In this document: positions 41,877 to 53,312 of the stretch, one piece after another | How positions within the stretch are numbered: position 1 is the stretch's first letter | Layout of the letters: every line of letters begins with the position of its first letter | NCBI GenBank assembly: GCA_917880885.1 | Contig: OU862928.1 | Span: 8,327,721-8,391,720 of the forward strand | DNA length: 64,000 nt | Direction of reading: 5' to 3' | Source of the DNA: Limnephilus marmoratus | Lineage: Eukaryota; Arthropoda; Insecta; Trichoptera; Limnephilidae | Notes under the pieces: generated by a model | What the model was told of the DNA's origin: nothing | The model's database searches: none | The model's input: the letters and a program-made list of their open reading frames with translations, nothing else | Translations under genes and position numbers: made by a program

Positions 41877-43699
41877 CAGGGCTGGGCAAAATACATGCTT
41901 TGCTGTAATTGAAATACAAATTACAAAATACTTTTACGCATGTATTTAAAATACGAAATACAAAATACTTTCAAGTCGTGTATTTGAAATACAAAATACA
42001 AAATACAGTATTTTAACCATTTTTTAATTTCAAATTCAAAATACAAAATACAAATTACAAAATACATTTGGTTTTGGTAGAACCTTTGATTGATAAATTG
42101 TCGTAAGTGCCCTTATCTAAGGGTGCATTTCCGTAGAAGCAAAACTGAGCAGATTGAAACAGAGACGTGCAAAAATTGACCAATCATATTGCTCAGAAGA
42201 CACATCTCGTCTCCGCTCCACTTGTAAAGTTTTGTGGTACAGGACTTAGGTGTTAGATAATAATAATTATTATAATAATAACACTAGCTGGTTTCCGGCA
42301 TGCGTTGTAATGCCACATTCAAAGAAATATTTTTATATCCCTGCATGTCCTTTCCCGTGCGTCCCCGTTCCCCTCCCACATCCCATTCCCCTCCCGCGTT
42401 CCCTTGCCACCTTCCCCGCCTACTCTTTCCCCTCTCCCACTCCCCACCAACTCCCCTCCCGCTTTCCACATATTCAGTCCCAGTACATTCAGTTTCCAAA
42501 CAACTCGCGTGCCAGCTATTACAATTTTTTATTAAAATTTTAATTTTTCACATATTACAAATATTAATTTTTCACATATTACAAATATTAATTTTTGTAT
42601 ATTATAAGAACAAGCAATCAAATCTGGTACCTAACGTAGGTACCTATTTAAAATATCTATAATAAAAAAACCATAGACAATTCTTTTGCTACAAAAAAAA
42701 CAGCTGCCTGCTAAATTTAATTTCATAAAACGCGCGAACTGTCAAATGTGCGAAGTTAAAACAGTCATCAGGTTTTCTGAAATTATTCAATTAATTAATT
42801 TTCTTAATTTTTCTTTCCGTCAGAACCTTAAAAAGTATTAGAAAACTTTAAAAAAGATGAATGAAATAGGTAAAGTCATTCTAAAGTTATGGCATGACCA
42901 AGGGAAACAAGAATTCATTTTTATGTACATAGATGACATTTGTATAGCGCAGTTTTGTGTTATTTCACTTCAAGTGGGCTCTACAGTAATGAACTTAAAA
43001 ATAATCTAGTGATTAGTCAAATTATTCCTATAGTGCTTGATCTATTACTATGATACAAAAATGTACAATACAAACCAATGATAAGTTTAATGTAATTTGA
43101 TACAAAATGTACAATAACAGTGCTATTATAGCACAAGACAAAAATAATGACTAGCATGACATTAAAAAAAATGTACAGTCAAGGGCGGATTCAGCTTAGG
43201 CGCCAGGGGGGGGGCACATAGTCGTGGTGAAGTCACAAGAAGTTATAATTTAATTTTGATAATAATAGATACAAGTTAAAAGTAGGTCCACCTAGGTCCT
43301 GGACCCAGCCCAGGGGAGGTCATGACCCCCATGACCCCCCCCTCCTGGATCCGCCCTTGTGTACAGTACATTATAAAGCAATGATAAGAAAACTACAAAT
43401 AATCATTAGTAAGAGTGCTATAGCACAGGACAATAGGACAATAGTACAGGATTCTAGCGTTTTTACTCTACGTATTATCTATGTTAATTTATTTTTCATT
43501 ATCATTATTAAGATCGCTTAATGTATTTGAAAATGTATTTTGAAGCCATGAGTATTTGAAATACAAATTACAAAATACCTCAGCAGCAGGTAATTGAAAT
43601 ACCAATTACAAAATACATTTTTAGGAAGTAATTGAAATACAAATACAAAATACGTATTTGTATTTCAAATACAAGTAATTCAAATACTGCCCAGCCCTG
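41877..43699. mobile_element. Non-autonomous hAT element, copy 2 (family hAT-N1)
   Basis: CAGGGCTGGGC ... GCCCAGCCCTG with the 8-bp duplication CCTACATG on both sides (41869-41876, 43700-43707). Reverse orientation relative to copy 1 and the same subterminal TATTTGAAATAC-type arrays. It is inserted in the C-terminal codons of LINE-D and itself carries a 179-bp MITE at 43181-43359. Confidence 0.92.
43181..43359. mobile_element. 179-bp hAT MITE nested in hAT-N1 copy 2
   Basis: Inverted ends CAAGGGCGGATTCAGC / CTGGATCCGCCCTTG, flanked by TGTACAGT (43173-43180 and 43360-43367). hAT-N1 copy 1 has the unoccupied site near 3186-3197 (complement reads AATGTACAGTACATT), with only one copy of the 8-mer. 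The short interior is C/G-run rich. Confidence 0.92.
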
Positions 43700-43707
43700 C
43701 CTACATG

Positions 43708-44613
43708 TATTCAAAATGACTGATTTTTGCATTTTTATATGTAAATTCTTTGACAAATCTAATATGCCTAAATTTTGAATGAGAGACTTAGGTATAATGC
43801 CAGTAGCCGAAATAACAAATGGTAATATTTTTATAGTCCGAGAATGCCAAATTCTTTTAATCTCATTTCCTAAATCTGTGTACCTATTTTCTTATTTTTT
43901 CAGAAACAGTTTTTTGAATATTACAAGAATTTGGAATAGCTACATCAATGATATAAGTTATTTTTTTTAATTTTGTCATGTAAAACTATATCAGGTCTAT
44001 TATGACTAATTGTTCTGTCTGTTAGTACAGTTTTATCATAATATATTTTATAAAATTCATTTTCTAAAAATGAATTTGGTTCATATTCATAATATGGTAA
44101 TATAAAATAATTGTATGTTATTTTTAAGTTTAAAACTACTATTATGTAATGATATTATTTTTCTTACTTTTGTACTCTATTATATGTTTATTTATAAAAG
44201 GCAGTATAGCCGTTTATGTATTTAAAAAAAAAAAAAATATTACGGCAGTCAATCAAGTTATGTTAAATTACCAAACTTTGGTGAATTATTTTTTAAACCT
44301 GATTGTGCCTAAATGTATACTCGGACGGCGCTAATATAGAACATCCCGATATAATATGTTCTATAGTTTCCGGAAAAGCCAAACATTTTCTACATAAATC
44401 ATCAATTTGATTTATATCTTTGATTATATGCTTCGTATAATTTTTAGTATTAATGACTCTATCTTGAATGGCAAGCATAAATCCTACTATTTCTGCGCTC
44501 AACTCTCCAATACTTAACCATTTGTTTGACGAAAGTTTGTCAACATACGTTTGGTTGAGATAATTGAAGTGTTTTGCATGAATAATTTTATTTGACCAGG
44601 AATCTAATAATTC
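43708..44613 (-). pseudogene. LINE-D C-terminal zinc knuckle and restriction-like endonuclease region
   Basis: The minus-strand frame has CRKCLAFPETIEHIISGC, a CCHC motif in the form used by R2/R4-type LINEs. Further down come TISHNRPDIVLHDKIKK and, after a one-base shift, IIDVAIPN, the PD...D core of the PD-(D/E)xK-type nuclease that nicks the target. Then MPKSLIQNLGILDL and MQKSVILNTC lead to the hAT-N1 junction. At least one frameshift is present. Confidence 0.72.
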
Positions 44614-46211
44614 CTGGTTAGCAGTACCGGATTAACCCTAAGGCAACTGCCTAGGGGCCCCGCATCGGCTAGGGGCCCCGCGTCCCGAAAAAAAATGTCT
44701 TACTTCAATTAGTGAAAAAGTCAGCTTTCAAGATGTTTTAATTTTTTTTATTAGGAACATTTACAGGTTAATAACATTAGGTACGCGCATTAAAGAAAAC
44801 AACCAATTGTAATAATTAGGTTATAACCCAATAAATAACTAATGTTCACATTATGCACAAATAATAAATAAAAAGTCTATAATTAAAGCAAATATATAAA
44901 CATAGTTGTATTTTACTTTTCTTTCCTTCTATTTGTTGCAACATTACTGTATCTGAAGTGGGGGCCGCGTGTGGTTTATATTGGCATTTGTTTTGTTTTA
45001 TTTCTAATTATATGCTTAAAATATAAATGTTGTACAAGCTTCAGTATTCACTAACTTTGGGAAAGGTTGTCTGGAAGAAATCACTTTAATGACAAGACGG
45101 CTCATTGTAATGTTTTTTTTTTAAATAATATATTTGTTTCTATGTATGTGTCCTTTTATGTGCAATAAAGAGTCATTGTATTTTATTGTATTGCATTTGC
45201 TTTTATTGAATGGGGTGATGGCATAGCTTTCGTACTGTAGTAAAAGAACAAATTAATTATGAATAAAATTACGTTTTGGTAGAAAAAAATAATTTTGGAA
45301 GTTAGAAAAGGGTAAAGTGCAGTGGCGGACTAAGCTCGTCAGAAGCCCGGGGCGGCAAAGTTGAATGAACCCCCCCCCCCTTAATGAAGTTGATGTAATT
45401 TTACAAGTTTTTTATTCAGTTCGGACGGGCCTCTGACTCTAGGGGGGCTCCAAACGCCTCCGTTTTACCTTGATCAAATCCTAAACAAGGCTTTAAGGAC
45501 ACTGCAAAAAAAATATTGTTATTTTTAATTCATTTTCTGAAAGATGCTGTTAATAATGCTCTCACCATTTGAGGAAATTGGTAAAATTGATGGAGATACA
45601 GCATTTTATATGAAACCGTTTTAAACAGTTTGTATGTTGAATTATCCGCAGCAAAACTTTGGAAGCGTTTTTCTCTAAACTACGTTTTTCAACCTGGTTG
45701 ACAACATATTAGAAAAACTATATATCCGATTTGCATGCATAAAAGTAAAAAAATCCAGTCACTATTGCACCCCTTCGGGATTTTTTTATGAAGGTCTATT
45801 TTTTTTATGAACATTGAAAATTTTCCATAAAAAATCGAAAATAAAATTCGCTGGTCCGCCATTTTTTACTTTTTTTTATATCAAAATTCCCCTATGCCAC
45901 AGACAGTAGATTTTCGAACAGATTAAGACTTGGTGCATGCAAATTGAATGTACAGTTTTTTTAAATATGTTGTCAACCAGGTTGAAAAATGTTTTTTTAT
46001 TTTTTTTTTTAATATAGATATATAATTGTACAGTGGAGTTATATAAATTACATATCGGTACAGAATTATTTAAAAATTGCAATCTCACCAAGGAAGAAGC
46101 TAGTTCTTGTGCTTGATGAGCGAGTTACACTAATTATAACTGAAATAGAATAACATTATGCAATAGGTAAATATATAATAGGATCAATTGAGACTTCTGG
46201 ATCATCTATAT

Positions 46212-46844
46212 TAGGGATGTTACGAACATTCGTATTCGCATCATTTTAAACATTCGCATCGACATTCGCATTCGCAACAATAGTTGCGAATATTTAGCGA
46301 ATGCGAATGTGTGCAGATCATGTCGTGATCTCCAAAACTCCGACGGTGCAGAATCTGGAGACACTATAAGCTGTGAAATCAAAGCTCAATTGAAGGCATA
46401 TCTTAAAGAAAAACGAGCCTCTCTTGATGAAAACCCTTTGGACTGGTGGAAGACTAAATTGAAATACGACAATTTGACAGATCTGGCTCCTAAATATCTG
46501 AGCGCTCCACCGACCAGCGTTCCGAGTGAACAATTGTTCAGTGCAGCCGGCCTTACATACGAGCCCCTTAGAAATCGCCTCATGGTAGAAAAGGCTGAAA
46601 AATTTCGTTTTCTGAAATATGATATGCCTCTTTTGAACTTCAATTATTAAATTGCTTAATTACGATTATAACTTACTGTATAAGAATTGATTTATTGTTT
46701 TTATTTTTTTATTAAAACGATGATTAATGTTGACTAAAGTTTTATTTAATGTGATTCCTTAACATTCGCATTCGCATTCGCACATTTGCACTCTGAACAT
46801 TCGAATTCGCGAATGTAAAAAATATCACATTCGTAACATCCCTA
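46212..46844 (+). mobile_element. 633-bp deletion-derived hAT element, innermost
   Basis: Ends TAGGGATGTTACGAA and TTCGTAACATCCCTA, with the 8-bp duplication ATCTATAT (46204-46211 and 46845-46852). Both ends carry clusters of CATTCGCATTCG-like motifs. It retains only the transposase C-terminus (46309-46650), so it is an internal deletion derivative. Confidence 0.9.
46309..46650 (+). pseudogene. hAT transposase C-terminal dimerisation fragment
   Basis: About 113 codons with WWKTKLKYDNLTDLAPKYLS, APPTSVPSEQLFSAAGLTYE and RNRLMVEKAEKFRFLKYD, the conserved hAT dimerisation region of ZBED-type transposases. It stops at TAA near 46648-46650. The DDE catalytic domain and BED finger are absent. The open frame is undamaged in this stretch, consistent with a recent deletion copy. 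Confidence 0.85.
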
Positions 46845-47446
46845 ATCTATATGTGTTGGTGTACATACATAGGATACGGTTACATACTAAAATATTGTGC
46901 ACTTGGGAGAAATTCGAAAAATCTAAATAAAATAGAGATGAATATAGATTAATAATAAATAGAAAGAAAGAGAAAAACAGGTAATTATTTAGTTAATTAT
47001 TCCTGATGAAGTGTAGCTTCAGTTTGACTTTCAGTTCATAGATGTCTTTGGTTTTTTTTTTATTTCAATGGGAAGGTTGTTGTAAAACTTCATTCTTAAA
47101 TAGATATAATTGTTTTGCATTAGTTTGGTATTAAATTTTGGTATTTTGACGTTGTCTTCATATCTTTTTGATTGGTGAGTTTCAAATTTTTTGATGATAT
47201 TATCTTTGTAAATATTTTAAAAAAAGTTTCAAGAAAAACGCATTCAATGTTTTGCTGAAGGATATTTCAACATACGAGTACAAACTGTTTCCAATGATTT
47301 CACATAAAATGCTGTATCTCCGTCAATTTTTCGAATTTCTTTAAAACATTTGGTGAGAGCATTTTTAACAAATGCATCTTTAAGAAAATAAGAAAATGAA
47401 ATAAATAAAAAATTACAAAAGTATTTTTAGTGTCCTGGTGCCTTAA

Positions 47447-47469
47447 GGGGGGGGGGGGGGGGGGGGGGG
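47447..47469 (+). repeat. Run of 23 guanines
   Basis: Uninterrupted G-run in the right arm of the fold-back hAT element. A run of C is found in the matching left arm region near 45371-45381. Runs of this length are slippage-prone and may be miscounted in assemblies. Confidence 0.9.
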
Positions 47470-48281
47470 TAAGGTTTTAAAGGCGAAATAAAGGCATATT
47501 GTCATGATTAGTTTTGAGATATGAATAATGTTGGTTTTATTTATTTCATACACACTTTATAGTATAACATCTGAAGTATCTTTGAAAAAAATTTCAATTA
47601 AAAATATTATTAAATAAGTCCGTGAGAGCGAATCTCCGGAGGCGCCTCGAAAAAAAGGTGTTATGCGGTGAGCTCCATAGTCACCGGGATTTGAATCGTC
47701 ACCGGATCATTTGAAATAACAAAATCAAAATACGTTTAAAAGGTAATATGTTTTCCTAGGTAGTCAGAAGGAGTTTTTTTTTTTAATTTTTGGCAGCATT
47801 TTGAAGTGAAAAACTAGTTTTGCTAAAAAAATTTGGTGAATTAGTTATTATAAAATGGTAAAAAAAATCCCTCTGACTACCTGTTGATTTATGTGTACAA
47901 ATAGTGTACAAAATTTCAAAAGCATCGGTCAAGTCAAGTCAAGATTTTGAGTTATGATGTTCACAAACTTCAGAAATGTTGTTTTGCGAGAAAACCGATT
48001 TAAAATTTTTTATACTCGAAATATACTTGAATCGAGCATGAGGGCCGGTCGCCGTTTGAAACGCTGTACCTTCGTCAGTTTTGCTCCGATTTACTTGAAA
48101 TTTTGACACAGTATTCAATATACTGACATGTTTTACATTCAGAATAAAAATAAAAAAGGGAACAAGTTCGGAGGCCCCTTCAACCCCCACCCCCCCCCCG
48201 TTAGTCCGCCATTGGTAAAGGGGCCCCGCGACGTGCATTGCCTAGGGGCCCTGACATGGTTAATCCGGCTCTGCTGGTTAG

Positions 48282-49030
48282 TATTTATAAGAATGTTGGC
48301 ATTCTCGTCATATAAATTTAAAGGTGTAATGTTTATATCTGCCTTGCAAATTATTTTATGCATTTCTGAGCTATTAGCTTTCCTATGGAAAAAATTTCTA
48401 AGCATTTCTACCTGATTGTGTTTCAAAGATGTTATTTTGACTACACCTCTACCTCCTAAATTTCTAGGTAAATTCATTCTTTCTATAGCTGAATTTGGAT
48501 GATGGCAATTAAACTTTGTTAACGTAGTTCTAATTAATCGTTCTAAACTATCTAAATCTGTATTGGACCATTTAATTATGCCAAATGAGTACGTTAATAG
48601 AGGTATTGCCCAAGTATTTATTGCTTTTACTAAATTTTTAGCAGATAGATTGCATTTAAAATTTTTCTGATCCTAGTTAGAAATTTAATCCTAATATCAT
48701 TTTTAATACTAGTGTGATCTAATCTATTCGATTGCGGGTATCCTAAATATTTATAAACCTCATCCCCTTTCAAACTTTTAATTTTGAAATTTCTAAATAT
48801 ACCCTCTTCTCCATCTATAATTTTGCCTTTCTCTACATGGATCGTTTTACATTTATCTAAACCAAAAGTCATTTTAATATCATCTGAAAAAATTTTAACT
48901 ACCTTAATCATTTTATCTAAATTTGATTCAGAATTTGAAAATAATTTTATATCATCCATATATAATAGATGTGAAACTATACTACTCTCTCTTGTATTAT
49001 CCTTAATTTTTATTCCAAACTTGCTTTTAA
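48282..49030 (-). pseudogene. LINE-D RT catalytic region and linker
   Basis: The minus-strand frame at 49020-48630 includes SKFGIKIKDNTRESSIVSHL, the catalytic box LLYMDDIKLFS, KMTFGLDKCKTIHVEKG and YKYLGYPQSN. Beyond it, related sequence continues with frame changes to the hAT junction at 48282. The MDD form of the catalytic box fits R2/R4-type LINEs. Confidence 0.75.
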
Positions 49031-49279
49031 CCCTCCGTCGGGCGCAATGCAAATCCTAACAACATCGGGCGCAATTCATCTGTGAGATTACATCATAGAA
49101 AAACAAATTAAAATAGATTTTTCTCTTGAATTTTTCAAAAATTTTTTTTTTTCTAAAATGTTAGTAGTGATGAAAGAGAAAAAGTCACGAGGTCACGCTC
49201 CAAGATCGGCGATATTTAACCTTTGGCACAAAAATAACAGATCACTTAATCTCACAGATTAGCCGCGCCCGCCCAAAGG
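49031..49279. mobile_element. 249-bp MITE, piggyBac-like target
   Basis: It separates two LINE-D RT blocks. TTTTAA is present on both sides (49025-49030 and 49280-49285), containing the TTAA target of piggyBac. The ends read CCCTCCGTCGGGCGC and GCGCCCGCCCAAAGG, imperfect inverted repeats. No coding capacity. Confidence 0.65.
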
Positions 49280-49285
49280 TTTTAA

Positions 49286-49448
49286 TTAACATTTTAGACA
49301 GAGGATTCAATGCTAAGCAAAACCAAAGAGGACTCAATGAGTCTCCTTGAAAAATCCCTCTTTTTATTGAAATGCCCGGTACTACTATTTTCTTACCTTT
49401 TAAATTTACTAGTAAATCTGTATTCCAAAAGGACATAATATTTTTCAA
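49286..49448 (-). pseudogene. LINE-D RT block before the catalytic box
   Basis: Minus-strand frame SFWNTDLLVNLKGKKIVVPG then ISIKRGIFQGDSLSPLWFCL, the QGDSLSP motif of R2/R4-type reverse transcriptases. Coding similarity begins at about 49448, so the copy is 5'-truncated or broken there. Confidence 0.8.
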
Positions 49449-49469
49449 AAATTATTACGATTATTATTA

Positions 49470-51545
49470 TAAGTGTCTGTGTTTTACATATTAAATATGC
49501 TATAAAACAATACCGGGAGGCATAACAGTCCGGTGCATTAATACGACAATTTTAAATATCCTACTGGTGACCCAGAAAATATCAATATTTTGTTTAATTC
49601 ACTACAAGTTTTTGTGCATTATAATTGGTTTGGGGGTGTTTATGATACACTTTTACATATAACTGCATACTCAACTCAAATTTCGATAATTTCAGATCTG
49701 TCTGACTAATCAACAGGATGATCGATGTTTATTTTAATTGACTACCAAATACAAAAACAGCAAAATACAGATGTGAAACTTTTCATACTTAACTCAACTT
49801 AGCTCGGAATCAACAAATGGACGATCAGCGACATTTTGTATGGTTGACATTTGAGCGATCCCCGTTAAACCAACATTTTCTGCCCGTTTCAGCTTTCGAA
49901 GAAATAGTGAGAAGTGGCAAAGCTTATCGGTCATGCTGTCATGCCTAACTACTGATCACTATTTTAACCAAAACTATTCAAATGTAAAAAATTCAAAATG
50001 GCGTTGATCTCAAGTTGTGACGATGTCAAATGTGATAAACTGTGATACAACCTAGTCTAAATGGTTCAACATTGAAGTGCAATTTTAATTTGGTGCTCTA
50101 TTTGGGATATCTTTGGATTATGGATAGATTATGATTTGGGTAAATGAAATAATTCTACAGAACTCAATTCTACTTGAGATTGTAAATTAAGATTTATTGT
50201 TGATTAATTTAAATTATACTGAACATTTTTTGTCGAATGTTGAATTATTTAAGAGCCATTAACCAGCGGCCGAGAAATCAAATTTCGTCTAACGATGGTC
50301 TTGCGATCATACCCTTGCAACTGTACAGGCCAGTTCCGATGAGAAAGATTTAATTATTCTTCACACCAGCATTTTAACATAATAACTCAATATTGAATTT
50401 ATTTCATTCAAAATTTGCTTTTATAAATGCCTACATTCAAAAATGCTCAAACTCCTGATGATAAAACTATTAAAATTACGTAGGTACTTTTGTTATTATT
50501 TTTTGATTATGAATATTTTAAATTTTTCCGTAATATCTAAGCAAAATATTTTTTTTTTTTTTAAAATATGTTAGACCGCAAATAAACAAACAAACTAAAG
50601 TATTTTCGTCAAAAAAAACAATGGCGTAAATCTTTTTTTGTGATTTTATTTCAAATAAAATTAAAATTCTGAAAATTAGGTTTTCCGAGTAATTTTTGAT
50701 TTATTTTACTGCATAATTAAGTATATGATTTGAAATGTATGTCGTATAATAAAAACATTTGTTTGAAAATTTAACACATCTGCGAACGACCTACGGTAAA
50801 ACCTTATTGTACTAAAAATAAATATATTATCTCAAAATTTAAAACAAAAGAAAACCAACACCTTGACCTTAGATCAGTTTTTCAAGTGCCACAGACATAA
50901 AATTTCGTATTCTAAAATCGAATTAACATTACGCCACTCATTGCATGCGTGTTTCAAATAATCACAAAACACCAAAAAGTTGGTTTAAATTGCGCAAATG
51001 TAGTGTTTAGTGGCCGAGTTTCTCAAAGCTGTGTACTCCATCATCGCACAAGATTGTGGAAATACTAATAATATTGTACGATTTCTTTTGAAAGAGATAG
51101 AAATAATTTTTTCTGCATCATTAAAGAATACAGAAAACGAGAAAATAAATTGACAATGTTTCAACCTTTAACACTAAAGACACCGCATATTTAGGTTTTA
51201 TTTTACCTGCTCCAATACACAGATCGTCCAGTTGATTAGTCAGACATCTCCAAATACTAAGTTTTTAGATAACGAGGAAAGCAATATTCAAATGCTCACC
51301 ATAAATCAAATATTATTTACACTTGTCTGTGTTTTACATATTAATTATGCTATAAAATAACAGCGGGAGGCATAACGGTCCAATATATTGATATGACATT
51401 TTTAAATTTCCTACTATTGACCCAGAAAACATTTGTGTTTTTTTCACTACAAGTTTTAGTGCATTATAATAGATGTTGGTGGTGTTTATGAGTAATCTGA
51501 GTATTGTACCAGATAAAAGGTACACTTTTATAGTATTTACCTTTA
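49470..51545. repeat. Composite of dispersed repeats, unassigned
   Basis: The segment 49470-49640 (TGTCTGTGTTTTACATATTA) is repeated directly at 51325-51480. GTCTGACTAATCAACAGGATGATCG at about 49705 is matched in reverse at about 51220-51245. The block 50400-50850 is homologous, in reverse, to 25010-25470 inside the hAT of LINE-A. This suggests a transposon with inverted ends, but I could not define precise borders and saw no coding sequence. Confidence 0.5.
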
Positions 51546-51547
51546 TT

Positions 51548-51828
51548 GGATAATTAACTCCTCTGCCATAGGTGGTTCACTACGTTTGGTGATTTAGCAG
51601 GGGTGCCCGGGTTCATGGGGTGAGGTTTGTCTAGGTCTTGGAGGCGGATGACCAGGACACAGAACCCCAGATTCCTATCCACTGCTTAAACCCTTTTCCT
51701 TCCCAGAACTCTCCTCTCCCTCCTTTCCTTAAAAAAACCCTCCACACAGCATCTCCAAAGATGACATAGGTCCCGAGGGAAATTATTTTCCTCAGGGCCT
51801 CCTGTGTGGAACTCATTAAAAAAAATGC
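51548..51828 (+). mobile_element. SINE-like element with LINE-C tail, copy 3
   Basis: It starts in TTATTGGATAATTAACTCCT, includes GTTCACTACGTTTGGTGATT and AGGGGTGCCCGGGTTCATGG, and ends with CCCTCCACACAGCATC, the full terminal palindrome and an A-run. Plus orientation, 5'-truncated relative to copy 1. Confidence 0.7.
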
Positions 51829-51970
51829 ATACTTAATTCAGATTTAAGTTTTTCAGAGATGTTTGACAAATTAATTGGATCGTCAACATTAGATTATTGC
51901 TATTTTTACTATAATTTAATTTTGAAATCACAGAAGTTTTTAATTATTAAAATATACATAATAATTTCAT
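51829..51970. other. Short unassigned spacer
   Basis: AT-rich; contains CATACTTAATTCAGATTTAA and GAGATGTTTGACAAATTAAT, a weak match to the dispersed motif family at 9826 and 49665. Confidence 0.3.
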
Positions 51971-52044
51971 ATTTTTTTTTTTTTTTTTTTACATTAACAC
52001 CACACAGGAGGCCCTGAGGAAAATAATTTCCCTCAGGGCCTATG

Positions 52045-53300
52045 TCATCCTTGTAGATGCTGTGTGGAGGGTCTTTTTGAGGAAAGGAAGGAGTGAACAT
52101 GGGTCTTGAAGAGACCCATGTTGTAGGAGGGAGGAAACACAGAGGCTGGCAAATCGTTCCACAGCCGAGCCGTTGAACTCAAGAACGAGTCATAGAAACG
52201 ACCCGTTCTCATGTGAGTAATGTCAACCGTGTACAAATGTTGGGCGCGTGTTTGGCGTGTTTCCCGACTATGCACCGGTGCTGAGGGGATCAATGATGCT
52301 AGTTCCTCGGAGCATCTTCCATTGTAATACCGGTAAAACAAGGACAGCATTCCCACCTGACGCCTATGCTCTAAAGCAGGGGTTCCCAACGTTTTTGTAC
52401 TCTAGAGCACATTCTAAAATATCGGTAGGGTGGCGGGCGCCACCTCTTTTTAACCGACAAACTTCCATAACTTCTCATTTTCCCATAATATTTTCTTATA
52501 TTCATAATTTAATAAATAATACACAAAAATGTTTCAAAATAATAAAATTATTATTATTATTATTCAAATTGCATACTCACAGAGTTACAAAACGTAAACG
52601 TCGTAAAACATAGTAAACATAGTAATTTGGTCCGGTTTTGGCAGTTTCAAGGTCAAGTCACAAGATATACGCCCCCGGTAGTGTCTACTTTCTCCACGAA
52701 AACCCTATCTATAATTCAGCTTTATCTATAAGAATTTGGTCCGGTGTTGACAGTTTCAAGGTCAAGTGACAAGATATACGCCTCCGGTAGTGTACTTTCT
52801 CCACGAAAACCCGAAGTAAGCCGATGATCGCCGAAGCAATCGGGACGGTAAGAGCACTACGAGCACGTGACTATTGTTAGTTTGGCTGTCGGCCGCGGCG
52901 CCCGCGGGCTCATTGCTTTCACTGAGTCGCATGCCGTGTGTTTTGTTTGGCGCCTCGGAGTTCAAAAACTCTGTCTCTGTCGAATAGTGGCGGGCGCATG
53001 CGAACGGCACAGGGTTGGGAACCCATGCTCTAAAGATTGCAGTCCGTCTGTTAAGATGGGAGAATCTATCAAACGGACCGCCCGTTTCTGCACAGAGTCA
53101 AGGGTTTTTTTTAGGTATTTTGGAGCTCCAGACCAGAGGTGGCTGCCAAATTCAACCGTGGGGCGCACTTGCGATTTTTACAGGGTTAGCAGTTGGGTAC
53201 TATTAAAGTATCTGCGGGCCCTGTACAGTACGCCCAGTTTCTGAGAGGCTAACTTAACTCTGGTTTCGATGGAGCCCCCGTACCTGAGCTGGTCACTTAG
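52045..53300 (-). pseudogene. LINE-C ORF2 C-terminal fragment interrupted by a MITE
   Basis: Minus-strand blocks RPTVEFGSHLWSGAPKYLKK, KRAVRLIDSPILTDGLQSLE (53168-53036) and, after the MITE, HRRQVGMLSLFYRYYNGRC to FLSSKRPSTQH (52368-52050). The halves rejoin at ..LQSLEH|RRQ.. when the MITE and one duplication are ignored. Confidence 0.85.
52377..53027. mobile_element. 651-bp hAT MITE in LINE-C
   Basis: Ends CAGGGGTTCCCAAC and GTTGGGAACCCATG, flanked by the 8-bp duplication CTCTAAAG (52369-52376 and 53028-53035). The termini resemble Charlie/Buster-type hAT ends. It holds two direct copies of a segment containing GTTTCAAGGTCAAGT and ACAAGATATACGCC, at about 52630-52712 and 52738-52815. Confidence 0.92.
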
Positions 53301-53312
53301 AGTTACATCATA

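Larger units (their letters stand above)
45320..48214. mobile_element. hAT-type fold-back element nested in the previous hAT
   Basis: Ends CAGTGGCGGACTAA and the complement of CAATGGCGGACTAA, with flanking GTAAAGTG (45312-45319) and GTAAAGGG (48215-48222), which match at seven of eight bases. Inside, segments 45470-45720 and 47215-47470 are inverted repeats, as are 45680-45745 and 45935-46000. A 23-base G-run lies in the right arm (47447-47469). It contains a third hAT element (46212-46844). Confidence 0.8.
44622..48273. mobile_element. hAT element (3652 bp) nested in LINE-D
   Basis: Ends CAGTACCGGATTAACC and GGTTAATCCGGCTCTG are inverted repeats with a mismatch or two, flanked by the 8-bp duplication CTGGTTAG (44614-44621 and 48274-48281). 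Next to the ends lie GGGGCCCCG-type sequences. No transposase is recognisable outside the nested elements. It contains another hAT element (45320-48214). Confidence 0.88.
41776..49448 (-). mobile_element. LINE-D: R4/Dong-like LINE with restriction-type endonuclease, multiply interrupted
   Basis: Minus-strand element read as RT core (49448-49286), RT and linker (49030-48282), C-terminal zinc knuckle (44613-44293), endonuclease-like part (44290-43708) and C-terminus (41868-41776). The gaps are a small MITE (49031-49279) and two hAT elements (44622-48273, 41877-43699), each with its own duplication. Protein sequence joins across them. The C-terminal CCHC plus RPD..D-type motif after the RT indicates a restriction-like endonuclease LINE (R2/R4/NeSL group) rather than an AP-endonuclease LINE. 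Confidence 0.8.
51971..53312 (-). mobile_element. LINE-C copy, 5'-truncated, split by a hAT MITE
   Basis: Poly(T), terminal palindrome, then minus-strand coding sequence from SLFYRYYNGRCSEELASLIP back to VTLSDQLRYGG. A TCATAT at both borders (about 51966 and 53313) may be its target duplication. The 651-bp MITE at 52377-53027 lies in the coding sequence. Confidence 0.82.

Noticed and set aside
42250..42662. Proline-rich open frames inside hAT-N1 copy 2
   Set aside because: They cross a C-rich non-coding stretch that in copy 1 (3896-4093, other strand) gives similar chance frames; no transposase similarity.
47939..48477. Small frames at the right edge of the nested hAT elements
   Set aside because: They span element termini and C/G runs and match no known protein.
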